Made by a program: the position numbers and the translations under genes
Shown: positions 32,399-45,128 of the stretch, piece by piece
Layout of the letters: every line of letters begins with the position of its first letter
Numbering within the stretch: the first letter of the stretch is position 1
From: Scilla litardierei
Taxonomy: Eukaryota; Streptophyta; Magnoliopsida; Asparagales; Asparagaceae
Assembly: GCA_030789695.1 (NCBI GenBank)
Contig: CM061139.1
Span: forward strand, 104,878,837-104,942,836
DNA length: 64,000 nt
Direction of reading: 5' to 3'
The notes under the pieces: model-generated
What the model was told of the DNA's origin: nothing
Seen by the model: the letters and a program-made list of their open reading frames with translations, nothing else
Databases searched by the model: none

Positions 32399-34113
32399 AA
32401 TGTTAACACTAGAACCTAAATCAAGTAAAGCATCTCCAAATTTCTTAGTTCCTATAATGCATGGAATAGTAGGAGAACCTGGATCCTTATATTTAGGAGG
32501 AGTGTCATGTTATACCGTTGCACTTACCTGTTGGGTTAAGAATGCTTTCTTTTTCACATTTAGACTCCGCTTTACAGTGCATAGCTCCTTCAGAAATTTA
32601 GCATATGTAGGCACTTGGTTGATTGCATCAAGTAATGGGATATTAATTTTTACCTGCTTGAAGATATCTCTTATCTCTGCCTGATACCTGTCTTTTGATG
32701 GTGGAGCAACTCTGTGTGGGAATGGAGTTGGAGGTACATATGGTTCTGGCTCTTTTTCTGATACATCTTCCTCAACCTGCAAACTTTCAGGTGCTTGTGC
32801 CTCCTCTTTCTCCTCAGCTGGTTGTTCATGTCTAGGCATTTCTGGTTTTTCAATTTCACGTCCGCTACGCAATGTAGTCACTGCCTGACATGGTTTGACG
32901 TTGTTTCCTGAAAAAGAAGAAGAAGGATTCGTATTAGGATTTGCAATAGGCTGAGCAGGTAATTTACCTTTGTCTTGTGATGCTATAAATCTCGAAAAAT
33001 TCTCAGTGAGCTGTTGTTGCATCTGAGCCATCTGTTGAAGTGCAGCAGTGAGACTCTGAATTTCATTATTCTGCTCCCTTTTTCCTTGATAGTTGGAGTG
33101 GTTGGGATGGTAATAGGGAGTGGATGTCTGCTGCTTCTGCTGATATGACGCACCTCCTTGGTTTGATTGGTTCTTCCAATTTGCATTGTAACCTTGATTT
33201 GCCACCCAATTCACCTCTGATTCTGGATTTCTGCCCAATTCTTTAATTGCTGGGATCAGTGGGCAGATGGTAGTATCGTGAACTGGCTTCTCGCATATGA
33301 CGCAGTATGGCTCTGATGTGACTGCCTTTGCTGCTCTGAGATCAATGTTTTGTAGCTTTTGCGTCACCAAAGCCTCCACTTGTGCCATCAATGCATCTTC
33401 AGGCTTCAAAGTCTGCAAGCCACCTTTTGTTTGATGTGTAGACATGGACATGTCAAATTCTGAAGGTGGCTCCCATCTTCTCGCATTCTCTGAAATGTTC
33501 TCCAAGTATGCCCAAGCCTCCGTCGGGGTCTTCTCAAAGAAAGCTCCATTGCACATCATCTCTACATATTGCTTTGTACGTAAAAGACTCCAATGGTGCG
33601 TCCCTTGTCAAAACCATGATGTGGGCATGCCAACAGAAGCTCCTTGAATCTTTCCAAAGTTTGATCGTATGCTTCAGTTTCCTTCTGCGAAAAAGACATG
33701 ATGTATCTCTTTAAAGCATGCGTCCTGGCCAAAGAAAAGAATTTTTTTAGAAACTCAGTTTGCATCGTTAGCCAAGAAGTACTAGATCTAGGAGGCAATG
33801 CATTAAACCAATTCTTTGCCTTATCTTTTAACGAGAATGGAAAAAGTTTAAGATAGACAACATCGTTACTAACTTTTCCATCCAATTGTGTAGAGCATGC
33901 TTCTTCAAATGTTTTAATATGCAAGTAAGGATTTTCCCTATCCTCTCCATGGTAAGAGGGGAGGATTTGGATCACCCTAGCTTTAAGCGAAAAAGAATGA
34001 GCACCCTCAGGCAAAACAATGCATGATTCAGAAGCAACTCTCGTGGGCATATAAGTAGCACTCAATGGTAGTTCTTATGGGTGTACAAGAGGTTGTTCGT
34101 TATTATTAGCCAT
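32399..34113 (-). pseudogene. gag: Athila gag (with PR start), broken
   Basis: The likely start MANNNEQPLVHP is at 34113, with a stop at codon 13 (near 34075). The frame then runs to 33562 with the Athila gag core (LFPFSLKDKAKNWFNALPP, ACPHHGF). A frameshift near 33600 continues in a second frame from MMCNGAFFEKTPTEAW at 33559 to a stop at 32510-32512. A CX2CX4HX4C knuckle (CVICEKPVHDTTIC, about 33262-33303) fits RNA binding, and a Gln-rich and acidic stretch follows. After the stop the same frame carries [15 protein letters not shown], the protease active site, into pol. Gag would form the particle and package RNA. Three lesions make this copy unable to encode full gag. Confidence 0.85.
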
Positions 34114-34277
34114 GTTTTCAATTCTTATCAATCTGTGTGAAGTGGAGGTCCTATGCCACATACACTAGCAAAGAGATATTTTTTTTTGTTTTCAATAATA
34201 AAACTACGCTATAAAGTGGAAGGATCTCACCGAGTACTCCTCTGAAAAGCTGAAAATGTGGATCAAAGATACCGTTG

Positions 34278-34295
34278 TCCCCGGCAACGGCGCCA
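34278..34295 (-). promoter_or_regulatory. Primer binding site of Athila1 (tRNA-Asp type)
   Basis: The minus strand reads TGGCGCCGTTGCCGGGGA seven bases after the 5' LTR. This is the usual Athila primer site, complementary to the 3' end of tRNA-Asp. Confidence 0.9.
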
Positions 34296-34302
34296 AAAAA
34301 CT

Positions 34303-36059
34303 TGCCTCTCTCAAAACAATGTGAGCTTTACTCCCAAGCGCAGGAGATCGTGCAAGCAGTACCTGGAGAGTCCAGAGTCGAATCCTCGGGACAAGTCGAC
34401 CTGAGATAACACAAATTCAACTAATCAAATATAATATACGGTTAAGAAAACAACCACCTTTATGAAGGTGAAGAATAGTGTAAAGATTGGTAGCAAAGAA
34501 AGTGGTTCCTAAAAGTATTACGGTATCACGAAAGTTTGGTATTCAATGAGACAAATATGCTACGGTTGTGAGTTCATTAGGAGTTTATAGTCACTGAAAT
34601 TTCACGTCTTTTAATATCACATGACGCTTCACCCGGTCAAGGCGTGAAGGCGTCGGAAGATGAATCGATGAAAACTAGTCAAAATAGCCTTAAACGTATT
34701 ACTAGCAATGTTGATCTCATTAGGCAATAATTTCAGCGATAAGTTCAGACTAGAGAACATAAATTAGCTATCCTTATCAGGGCCTAGCCATAGGGCACAT
34801 CAACAATATCGACAATAAGCAAATACCCATCAAATACATTGTAGAAATCAACATAACTAGCAATTTTGACATGATAATAGGGCTAAAGACATGAAATTTA
34901 GCGACTACATACTCCTAACTACATCACAACCATAGCACAAGGAGATTAGCCACGCATGGTGCAATAAAAATCAGATTGCATAGCAAAATACATCGTTTTA
35001 GTAGCAAAATACAATGAAATACACCAAATACGGGGTATAAGTTCAAGAATTTATCACCAAATCTCCACTTTAGAACCCAAAACTCTCTGAGAATAGGAAG
35101 AACAGTCTCTGGAAATTTTCAGAATTTTCTCCTGGAGAAATACGCACAGTAGCCGCTCCAAAAGTCCCAAAATACTCAAGAATACCCCCCAAAACCCTAG
35201 AAATACGCTTATATAATAGCATTGCGGGTTTGGGGGTATAACGGGTCGAAACCCGCTTTAAATCCGCATAGAATCGCCGCCCGCAACCCGCATCAACTCC
35301 TGTCCGTTCGATCGGAGTCGGGATTGAGTCTACGTGTGACACGTGTCCCCGCTGTTTGCCCGCATCCGCTCGAATCCGGTCCACTCCCGGAGTTGTCTTC
35401 GGCCGTTCGATCTTGAGTCGACGGTGATCCCGCTTCCGCTGTTGATTTCGAGCGGCATTGATTTCGTCCGTTGGATGAGAATCCAACGGTTCTCATCACG
35501 CCGCATCGCCCCGCATTTCTCTTCGTTTGCACGCCGTTGGATCTTCATCGCACGGCAATGGTTACGCTACGTCACCCGAAGGAGAACGCAGACGCCCGCA
35601 TCTCGATCGCTCGCTCGTGTCCGTTGGATCATGCATCTACGGTCACGATCTCACCGCGTCGATCCGCTGCTGAGCACCGTCGGATGAAGCGGGGAACGTC
35701 GAATGGATGCCACGTGTCACGGGCGGTAATGGCGCCGTATTTATACCGTATTTGCGTATTTTCTTGTGTATTTCCCCATTAAATTGGTATTCTGCATTCA
35801 AAAATGCACAGTAATTAGAACAGATCTCAGAAAAATACAAATAAATAGTCGTTGGAATCGTGAGATCGAGATCTTGCCATGAAAAATATAAAAAGGCAGT
35901 AATACTCAATAAAATTCATATTTTGTGCACAAATCAAGTAATTTCTTTAATAAATGATGATATTAAAAATACGAACATATTAGAGAACAATTAAGCATCA
36001 TATAGGCATAAAATAGGGCTAAATGGGGGGGGTAAATATGCAATATTCAACCCGAATCA
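34303..36059 (-). repeat. Athila1 5' LTR
   Basis: Direct repeat of 25867-27625. TATA at 35207-35215 (minus) and the motif cluster at 35260-35700. Confidence 0.95.
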
Positions 36060-36064
36060 CCTGG
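36060..36064. repeat. Target site duplication of Athila1, right (CCTGG)
   Basis: Matches 25862-25866. Confidence 0.9.
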
Positions 36065-36449
36065 GCCGGGAGACCAGGCCCAAAACGAGCCTGGGCACCC
36101 AGCCCAGTTGGGCTGGTGCATCCAGCCCTTTTGGGCTGGTGCGCCCAGCCCTTTTGGGACTGGGCTGAATCTCAACTAGGTTCCCCCTTTTGTCGATGTT
36201 TAGTCTCTAATTTGCACGTTTGGAGTCCGTTTTCGACGCGGTTCGAACCTGTGTTTAGACCGAGACAATTCCGTCATCCAGGTAACCATTTTCATGTGTT
36301 TATTACATTAAATATGCACGTAAATTTTTTTCGATATATTTAATTTTCTTTTTCATCATATGCAAAATTTCCACATCCTTAATGTTCTAAACTTATATTG
36401 CAAACTCTTTGCGACTTATAAAATCTATTTGCATCCAATACAAATGAAC

Positions 36450-36500
36450 TGAGGGCATACATCCCCCAACATCTCCCACTTGCACTCAGGATCATTTATC
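36450..36500 (-). repeat. Internal LTR/PPT boundary inside copia LTR A
   Basis: The minus strand reads GAGTGCAAGTGGGAGA then TGTTGGGGGATGTATGCCC, a copia PPT followed by an LTR start, but it lies about 1.1 kb inside the LTR whose true start is at 37594. The same internal boundary is in the inverted copy at 60780-60815. Confidence 0.65.
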
Positions 36501-37594
36501 CCAAATGCAGAAGCTAACTACAAACTATTTGTAGTATTCTATCCCTTACATCAAATGCATATTCTCCCTAATATTTACCAATTACTTGATAAAGGTCTCA
36601 CTCTGTGTGAGACCCTACAGCCTGACCCTACTACATGTGGGGCTCGAAACCCCAGACGGCAGAGACCACGAGCAGCAGGTGCCGTCCCTGTTTCGGTATC
36701 ATACGTATGTGGTTAACTCATTGACATGAGTAAGTCGGGACCACCCTGACTGTGTTCGTAATGAAAACCGCAGTTTTAGTCTCTTCGTCAAAACTATGTC
36801 GTCTAGTCAAGCCTATGGTATGGTCAACTGTTAACCCAACTAGCTTGAACTTAGTTAGTCTCCATCGATCTTTAGTCAAATAATGTTGGACTTCTTCCAG
36901 TATACTCTGGACAGAGTTTTCACTAAAGATCGAACTAACACTACGACACTAACTCCCCTTGACCGGGAGAGACAAATCCTATCTTGGTCATTACTCTCCT
37001 CGCATGCTTCAAATGTCACCCAACCAAAAAACCTTTAAACGGGGCTTTCCCGAGGTTAGATGAGTAATCTAAGTTATATCGTTCACGCACTAGTTCGTAT
37101 AATGACCTCAAGTTAAACGACCAACTTGCATATCATCACTAAGAGTTATCATTGACAGATTGGTTAATATAAACCATATGATAACTCTTGTTAGGTCGTT
37201 TAGTGAACTCATTCTCCAATGAGCACCTGTGTCTCATCTTCGACTTCGCCAAGTCAAACGATCATGAGATCATCGTCACCACTGCATGGTGAAGACTAAG
37301 ACACAATGGTCTATCCGATGTTTCGATATCCTTTTCTTGAAACATCTACGACCATGAACGTTTCAGACTTATGCTATTAACGGTCAAACAATACTCTACG
37401 ATCGAGATCCTCATTTCGATACTTGTTTAACCTCGCATTAAGTCTTAGGACATTACCTAAGTTCTAATGTCGACTACATTATGCTTAACTTAGATAAATT
37501 CTTTTCATACAGCTTACTGTAATTTTGAACAAGATGTTTGTACACATGCAGAGAGATAAACTGCCTTGAGTTCGAGGGCATACCTATCTCCCAA

Positions 37595-38479
37595 CATCTT
37601 TCACTTGCACTCTGGCCTATTTATACCGGTATCTCATACCGCATTTACACATAAGTCTCTCTAGACTTTATGTGGCAGAGCCTTCGTGAGTGAATCTGCT
37701 AAACCGTCTTTAGTTATAGACTTAAGGAGTTTCTATGTTCATATTAGACCATACATTTGAATCTCATCGAAATAATTTCCTTGGTCTATTGGAATACATA
37801 ATTAATGTCTTCTTGGATCTCATCCAGCTCATCGTATCTTACGAGAATAATCCAAATAAGTTACTGGTCATTTAGACGGTTTATAATCATTTCTGATAAA
37901 GTGTCAAACTCTTTAATTACTTTGTCAAAACATATATTCCGACTCATTAATGTCTCGCATGCTTTTATTCGCTCCCACTGACCTTGAAAACTCTCTGGCC
38001 AATTCATATAAGTTCGTTCTTCTAAATCATATTAATGTCCATGGGAACATAGTTCAGTCTAACAATTAGAATTTGAGTTGATAATTCATTAACCAACCAT
38101 TTGGACCAATTAACTTATTCTCTTAGAATATTATATTTTTGCTTCTATTGGTAAACATAGAACTAGCCTAGTTTAGCATATGTTCAATTTTAAATATAGA
38201 TAGAATGGCTTTTATCTAACTATATCCGCCCACTATTTTTGCGTTCATTTTTAAGCCATAATAATGAACGATTTAATTTAAATTAAATTTAATGGAAAAG
38301 AGATCCAACCAGACTGAGCTTCACAACCTTGAGTGTGCTCAACAAATTGCTTGACTCTAAGATTGGTAGATTACTCTTCATCAATCATATCATATATAAT
38401 TCCCTTATTGGTTTTTACCCCCAGCCATTTATGATCATGAGTGTGCTCATCCAAATCACAATGTCTAATCTAGTCGGAC
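37595..38479 (-). pseudogene. Copia RNase H C-terminal relic of element A
   Basis: Minus-strand DGLADSLTKALPHKV (about 37675-37720) matches the conserved end of copia RNase H (normally ADPLTKALP). PECKWK lies against the PPT-like tract next to the LTR at 37594. The rest, up to E5 at 38480, is too decayed to read in one frame. RNase H removes template RNA in reverse transcription. The relic fixes the orientation of LTR A. Confidence 0.6.
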
Positions 38480-41400
38480 TGTCACGCCCCGCTTCCCATT
38501 ACACTTCGGGCGAGGACGTGAACGGGTCCATATGTGCTTAAAGCAAAGAAGAAATACTTTTTCTTTCTTTCTTCTTTGACTTATGCATAATAAGTGTTTT
38601 GTGTTAAGCAATTAGGTCCTTACAAGCACATGACATCAGAAATAGCATAAATAATAATTGCCATTTTATTCCAGCGTTCAAACAGAGTACACAAACGAAT
38701 CAAGGCCTAGCATGGCCGTACAATTTTATTACATAATCAACACACCTGCAACAATAAATAAAGCTAAATAAAACAAGACTGCAGCAATATTCTAGTCTTC
38801 TGCATGGAGGATCTCGGCGTCCTCATAGCTCTGATCAGCTGGGTCTACCTCTAAGATGGGATCCTCAAAAGCGGGGTCTTCAATGTAGCCTGACCCTGAA
38901 CCTAACATATATTTCACATTTACATTTGAAATATATGTCAGCGAAAGGCTCGGTAAGATTTTATAGCAAATGAAAGCATTAACTTAGCAATTTAAGGAAA
39001 CAAGAATGTTAGAACATATAAGAGCAGGTGCATAGCCAAAAATGAGAACATGCTGAAAGTAAAGGCATGAGGTTCATCAACAATTAATACAAATTTGCAT
39101 TTTAAATGAGGTAAACGAAGTGCATAACTTAAAATATGAGCATGCTGCAACAATTAACATATGATATGCTTTTTAAAGGAATTAAACACAGTTGCAAGTT
39201 GAGTACTTTCAGTTATTTGTTTGTGTCCATGTCGGGGTTGGTAAAATGTTCTTGATGCACCCAATCATCGGGGGTTTACCGTGACACCTTCTTCCCATCC
39301 ATATCCTGGAAAATGGTCAAGATACTTGCCTCCATTGGTGTGGTTATGAAGGTAGCTGTATAGTGCTCAAGACACACTTACAAACCCTACTACATGAACC
39401 AACCCCACCCCAAGTGTCTGTCTAGTCATCGACTAGGTTCCATCACATCTGTATTCAATGCATGGTTTCATCCCATCTGTATTCGATGGTGTTAAATATG
39501 TTCACTTCGAGGGTTGTGTCCGACCCTTTGTCCAGTATGGTTTGTTTTGTTAGCAGACAGATAGCAATTGTTCTCATCAAACGACTTTATATTTACATGT
39601 CCATTCATTCGAAAGCAACGACTAAAGAGAAAGCATGGAATTCAGTTCTAAAGTCCACATGCGTAACAACAACAGATTTCAGCATATATTAATATTGAGC
39701 AGTTTTGGTTTGCAATCCATTCACAATAAAATACTTGGCTGGCCGAGGCGAATTTGGGTGTCCCTGCGATCACGGTGAGAGATGTGATTTATCTGCGTCA
39801 TCAAATTTATAACATCAAGTTAAGGCATTTAACTAAATTATGATTATACCAACCCTAACTTACATTTATAGTATAATGTATATATATGGAGGGTTTTGGC
39901 AGACCCTTAGGGCTCAGATCTATGCATGTCCTACGTCGGACAGACAACAGAGGAGAAAACATGCACATCGGAAAAACATAAACATGTTAAACATTTTAGC
40001 AAACCCTAAGGTGAACCAGAACCTCGCCAAGATCTATGCCAACTTGGGGTGGATCTAACCACCCCAAGAAGGATTTAGCCTACTGCGACATTATTAAAAT
40101 TATTCTTAAAAAGATACTAACTAACATACCCAGAATCTTGGCCTTGGGACAGGCAAGATGTACCACACCACCTTCTTTCGATCCTCGTAGCCGAGCCGCC
40201 TTGCGCCCTCGAATCGAACTACCCGAGCCGCCTCCGAGCCGATCACTTGCCGAAGAAAGTTTCACTTGAGCAGACCCGCGTCAAAGACGTCTGGATCTAA
40301 TCCAAACCTCCTCGTAGTCTTGCTAGGACCCGACGGGAGGATATGAAGAGAAAGAGGAGAGAAATATTTAAGTTTACGATCGAGCGTGCTCAAAAGTCAG
40401 CAGCTTCTCGAATCGTTCACTTGGTACATTTTTCAACGAAGAGAGTATTTATATAGGGATTCGGCTCCTCCCTTTTCGTCACGAGCAATGTGGGACAAAA
40501 TTTAAAATAAGTGGGATTTAATTTGAGTTAATGAAGTTAGTAAGCCTTTCACAAAGACCAACTTCAACCAATTAATTCTCCCTTACCATTGAGCTTTAGA
40601 GATGATACAAGTTACCATTTCGAAGGGCTTTGAATGGTGAACGCGTAGGAACGAACGACGAAGAATTCCAACTTCGTTTGACTCCTCAAACAACCCCTCA
40701 AACAATTCCGTCAAAAGGGTTTCAAAAAACCCTAAGGCAACTTAAGTTGCGGGCGTGCCCGCCAAGCTTAGCGGGCGTGTCCGCCAAGGGCTTTGGGCAT
40801 GCCCAGAGTGGGCACGCGGCCCGCTGAACTCAACGGGTCGTGCCCATTTTCCTTACTGGTGGACCCTCTTGCCCAAGTGGGTCTAACCCACTCTTGCCTT
40901 TGACTGTTTTTGCATTTCTGGGCTCGTTTGAGCTCCGTTTTCGACACGGTTTGAACCTGCGATTAAACCAGGACGATCCCGTCATCCAGGTAACCTTTCC
41001 AACGCATTTGTTCCATTAAATATAATCATAAATAATTTACGAAACATTTAATCTAGTTTGCATCACATGCAAAATTTGTCCCCTATTAAACTTGAACTCA
41101 TAATTAGTTTGAGAACTTAATTATTCCATTTCATCGAATGAATTCCTCTTAACGTTCTTCTTATTAGTAAGACGTGGATACTACTCAGTGTGAGATCCTA
41201 CATCCTAACCCTATTACAGGTTGGGGCTCGAAACCCCTAGACGACGGTAACCACGAGCAGCAGGTGTCGTCCCTGTTTTAGAATCATACTTACGTGATCG
41301 ACCCAATGACAAACGTGTCGTTGGGATCACTCTAACTGTGTCAGTGATGAATTCCACAGTTTTAGTTCCTTCGTCAAGACTGTGTCTCTGCATGGCATAG

Positions 41401-43675
41401 GGTATGGATTACCGTCAACCCCACTAGCCAGCATCGGTCAGTATACATCGGTCTTTGTTGTATATACGTTGTAATCCTACAACGTACCCCGGTCGAGGAT
41501 TAATACAAAGACCGTACTGATCCAGTGACACTAACTTCCTTTTAACGGAAGAGACGAATCACATCTTAGTCATCAACTTCCCTCGTGAGCTTCATGTGTC
41601 ACCCAACCTAAGATCTTTCAGCAAGCCGAGCCTCGAAGCTAGATCATAGATCTAAGTGATACTATTCATTCACAGGTGCATACAGATGACTTCAGGTCCT
41701 ACGGACCAGCTTGCCTATTATCATCCTAGAGTTATTATTGATAGTCTAGTTAAAGCTTAACCATTTAATAACTCTAAGTTGGTCGTTCAGTGAACTCATT
41801 CTCTAATGAGTACCTGTGTCTCGTCTCCGACTTCGCCAAGTTGAATGACTATGAGATCATCATTACCCAAAGGTAAGACAAAGACGCAATGGTCTAACCA
41901 ATGTACCGATATCCTATTCTTGACACATCTATGACCATGAACCGTTTAAGACTTAAGTTTATAATCGGTCACTAACTTCTCATAATCGAGATCTACATCT
42001 GGATACGTAATGACCTGACTATAAGTCTAAGAAAATTATCTAAGTATATTATTCTACGAATACATACTTAGGATAATAAATACCATATAATAACTAGAAC
42101 GAGATGATTATCTTAGGATAAATACCTCAAGGGCATACGTCTTCCAACAATATTTACCCTAACTGTTGAGAAAGTAATATTATCATAATATACTGTGTAT
42201 ACTAACACACATATATACACTAACTTATATTTATATCTATATATATTATAAACTGTATTTATATAACTTAATACTGTTCACATGAGAAACCACACTGTTG
42301 CTGCGTTGCATGAGGAACTCACATTTTTTACTCTATTCCTTGTCGTTAGCATGCAAAAGGTCACGTAGCTCCAGGCAGCGATGGACTGCGGAGGTCCGAG
42401 GTCCAGGCGGTCCGGCGGGCGTCGGGGCTAGGCGGCGAGGTGAACGAGAGACCACGGCTTGTGAGGGGAGGAAGAGGTAGGGCTGTTGGAGTATTGAAGA
42501 GGTTGCGGATTCGTGGGTGCTGTGCGGGTGATGACGAGAAGGCGTGGGGTTGCATCTTAGGAGAAGGACAGGGCTGTCGGCGTTGGAGGCTGAGAGGGGC
42601 GGGTCGTGGGTTGTTAGCCGGTAAGCGAAGTCGGGGTTGATGGAGGCTGACAGTGATCAGAGGAGGGAGAAGGATCGGTGGGATGTGGGCAGTGATGGCT
42701 TGGGTTTGGGATTTGCCGGAGGTTGAAGAGGGGAGGAGGATTGGTGCTCAGTTTTGCTGGCCGCGGGGTGGTGGTGTTGGCCGGAGATGGGCTGGCAGTT
42801 GACGGCAGGAGGCAGTCGGAGATGGGTGTGGCGTCAGGTTTGCTGGCCGTCAAAAGAGAGGAAATGGGCTGCTGATTATCTTGAAAGGGAGAGAGAGGCT
42901 CGGTGGTGGAGAGCGGAGTTTGTTGGTTGCTCGAGGGGTTCTGGCGACGGTCTTGGGAGGTGCAGCTGAGGGTTTGTGAAGTGGCGTTGTTGCTGTGAGG
43001 GCTGATTTGAGGGGGGGAAGGGACAGTTAGAGAGGTAGGGGGACTGGGTGAGGGTGTGATATAAGAGGAGAGAGATGGATGGAGATACGTGAGTTCTTCG
43101 TGGGTTTTGATAGAGGAGAGGGAGAGAAGATAGATTGGGTTGTTTTCCTTCGTTCTGTTTTGATTTAAAGAAGCAGCGGTTTGCGTAAAAATAGGAGAGA
43201 TAGTGGGAATGGTTAGTTGCAAAGTGGGAGGAGATTTAATTATCTTGCATGAAATCATGGGGGTGAGAGAATCGTGAGCGAATCATGGGTTACGTCGGTT
43301 TCAGTGGTTAGGATTCATTTAATATTTCTTAAAATCTTTAAGACTCATTAATATATATATATTAAGATATGATTTGTTAAAAATCAATTAGGTTTAGTTA
43401 AGATATTGAATTATAGGATTTATTAAGATGAAGTTTGGTTTAGGAAATCTAATTAACTAAGATATTCAAATTATTACAATATCGCCCTTGGTTTTAACAT
43501 TATCCAAAAATAATATTAACGTGATCGTGAAGTTGCGAGGATCGCGAATACGGTGTCCGATCACATGTTCGAGCTAAGGAAAATAACAAATAAAATCTTA
43601 GAGTAAATACTCAAATAAATCATTATACTAATAAAATACGTACAGAATACGTACAGATAAAAACATGCCGTTACA
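38480..43675 (-). repeat. E5 3' LTR (about 2.93 kb without the nested LTR)
   Basis: The termini are described under E5. A weak TATA (CTTATATCAC, minus, about 43059-43068) precedes a leader that is C/T-rich on the minus strand (42360-43050). Open frames there (42298-43258) are products of base composition. Confidence 0.65.
39887..42149 (-). mobile_element. Solo copia LTR in the E5 LTR (2.26 kb)
   Basis: The minus strand starts TGTTGGAAGACGTATGCCC and ends CAAAACCCTCCA. It is flanked by ATATA (39882-39886) and ATATT (42150-42154), a likely duplication with one change. It contains TATA at 40445-40457 (minus) and GC words at 40750-40855. It belongs to the same family as LTR A but lacks the internal LTR/PPT boundary. 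Confidence 0.8.
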
Positions 43676-44371
43676 TCCTACCCACCTTATTAAAATTCCG
43701 CCCTCGGAATTTCTATTAACTCGGGTATTGGGAATAAATAAGGGTAGCTCTCACATCTCTTCTTCTAATGTACATTCAACACACTCTTTACTATACTCAC
43801 ACACCACCCATAAATACAATCATGCCATCATGCATAAACATCTAATTAATATTACAATATTAATATCAATACCAATAGTAATACTACTAATAATACTAAT
43901 TAATAACCATGCTAATAATATTAATAACACACATACATACATCACTAATTACATATCAATATTATTACTAATATACTACAACTATAATACAACATAATTA
44001 AATAATACCATCATACAATACAATTAAACCAATATTAAGACAATTAGTAACACTTTACCATATACACACATCAACTTCCTAACTGCAAGTGTGCCATTAC
44101 CTTGCACAACCACATTACACAATACACTACCATATGTATACAATCATATATATCGTATACTACTCACTACTAATACTTAAGTACAATCATATTCTGTCAA
44201 ATAACACCTCAATAGTATAATCACTTTACACCATAGTAATACACTATACACACCACATAATACATATCACTACACATGTATATGCACACAATACACTACA
44301 CCATTCATAATTATAGACATAGCCTACTTATATGACACTAAGACCATTACGATCTACCCACCTTATTATCA
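43676..44371 (-). other. E5 3' interior, C/A-rich on plus strand
   Basis: No gene is seen. A second PPT-like phrase (GATCTACCCACCTTATTA, about 44354-44371) resembles the one at the LTR boundary (43676-43688), about 680 bases away. Confidence 0.5.
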
Positions 44372-44722
44372 AGTCAGTTCTAAGCCTTCCTTGAATATGG
44401 GCAAATCTGTCAGGAATTTCTGGCCGACTTTGACTTATATTTAAGCTAGTTTTCTTCCTAGTTTTAGGAGGGACTTGAAATTAATTTTAGAGCATTATTC
44501 TAATTGAAATTCTCAGCCGGAGATTGAAGATTGGAGATTGGGTTTGTTCTTTCAATCTAAATTTCTTGTTTTTATGAATTGTCTTCTCTCAAACATGAAT
44601 TGCTATATGTTCTTATTCGTTATTTCTGAGATTGCTATAATTAATTGCGAGTAGTTCCGTCATTCTAGGGCATGGGGATGAACCCTATGGATTCGATTTT
44701 AGAATTGTAATGAATGAATTGA

Positions 44723-44890
44723 TTTGTTGCTAGGATTGATAGACGGTTGGGTTATGGTTGATTTACTACGGGTAGCTAGGAATTTCCATCGATTGGGGTT
44801 TGCAAGAGATTGGATTTCAATCGATGGGAAGGCCTAGCTACCCATAGTAAATCAACCATAACCCAACCGTCTATCAATCCTAGCAACAAA
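44723..44890. repeat. Long hairpin: 73-base arms, 22-base loop
   Basis: Arms 44723-44795 and 44818-44890 are reverse complements except for one C/T change and a block of about five mismatches near the loop side. The loop is 44796-44817 and includes TTTGCAAGAGATTGG. Confidence 0.9.
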
Positions 44891-45128
44891 TGATGGAAAG
44901 GCCTAGATATTCGATTTAGGTTTATAATCGAGATTCTCTAGACTTGGTTTGCAAGAGATTGGACCAAAGCTAGGATTTTTATTATAAATCTATAATCATA
45001 TTCATTTGCAAGAGACTGGACGAATACGAACTATCATAACCTAGATCGTAACTCGAGTTTGCACGAGAGTGGGCTCGAGGTGCGATTGGATGATGATATC
45101 GATCTTCATGCTAGCGACTTAGGTTAGG

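Larger units (their letters stand above)
25867..36059 (-). mobile_element. Complete Athila-lineage Ty3/gypsy element Athila1 (10.19 kb)
   Basis: Direct LTRs (1759 and 1757 bases, roughly 45 differences by eye) are bordered by CCTGG duplications. On the minus strand the order is 5' LTR, tRNA-Asp-type PBS, gag, PR, RT, RNase H, IN, spacer, PPT, 3' LTR. Pol is one 1153-codon frame, but gag has two stops and a frameshift, and integrase lacks one catalytic Asp. No env-like ORF lies between pol and the 3' LTR. It sits in the GC island of copia LTR A. LTR divergence of about 2-3% suggests about a million years at a generic plant rate. Confidence 0.95.
24685..38479 (-). mobile_element. Copia element A: 3' LTR and RNase H tail, split by Athila1
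   Basis: The LTR runs on the minus strand from TGTTGGGAGATAGG at 37594 to CAACCCTTCA-like sequence at 24685 and is interrupted by Athila1 (25867-36059). To its right, 37595-38479 holds a broken copia RNase H tail: DGLADSLTKALPHKV (about 37675-37720) and PECKWK next to a PPT-like GCAAGTGAAAGA. Further interior is cut off by E5 at 38480. Without Athila1 the LTR is about 2.71 kb. It shares its layout with the copies at 39887-42149, 57004-60441 and 60442-62181. Confidence 0.65.
38480..44371 (-). mobile_element. Non-coding LTR element E5 (E3/E4-like), truncated
   Basis: On the minus strand the LTR starts TGTAACGG at 43675, right after a GGTGGGTAGGA tract as in E3, and ends GGGAAGCGGGGCGTGACA at 38480. 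To the right, 43676-44371 is C/A-rich on the plus strand, equivalent to the G/T-rich 3' interior of E3. The LTR contains a solo copia LTR (39887-42149). The interior is cut at about 44371 and no second LTR is visible. The LTR body is mostly unlike E3, so it is a sister family with the same ends. Confidence 0.65.

Noticed and set aside
34278..34295. tRNA-like sequence (also 54945-54962, 3435-3452)
   Set aside because: Only the 18-base primer complement is present, with no cloverleaf. They are primer binding sites.
42298..43258. Open frames on both strands, including a 214-codon Pro/Ser/Thr-rich one on minus
   Set aside because: Strand-biased base composition of the E5 LTR leader. No recognisable domain and no start context or conservation that I can see.
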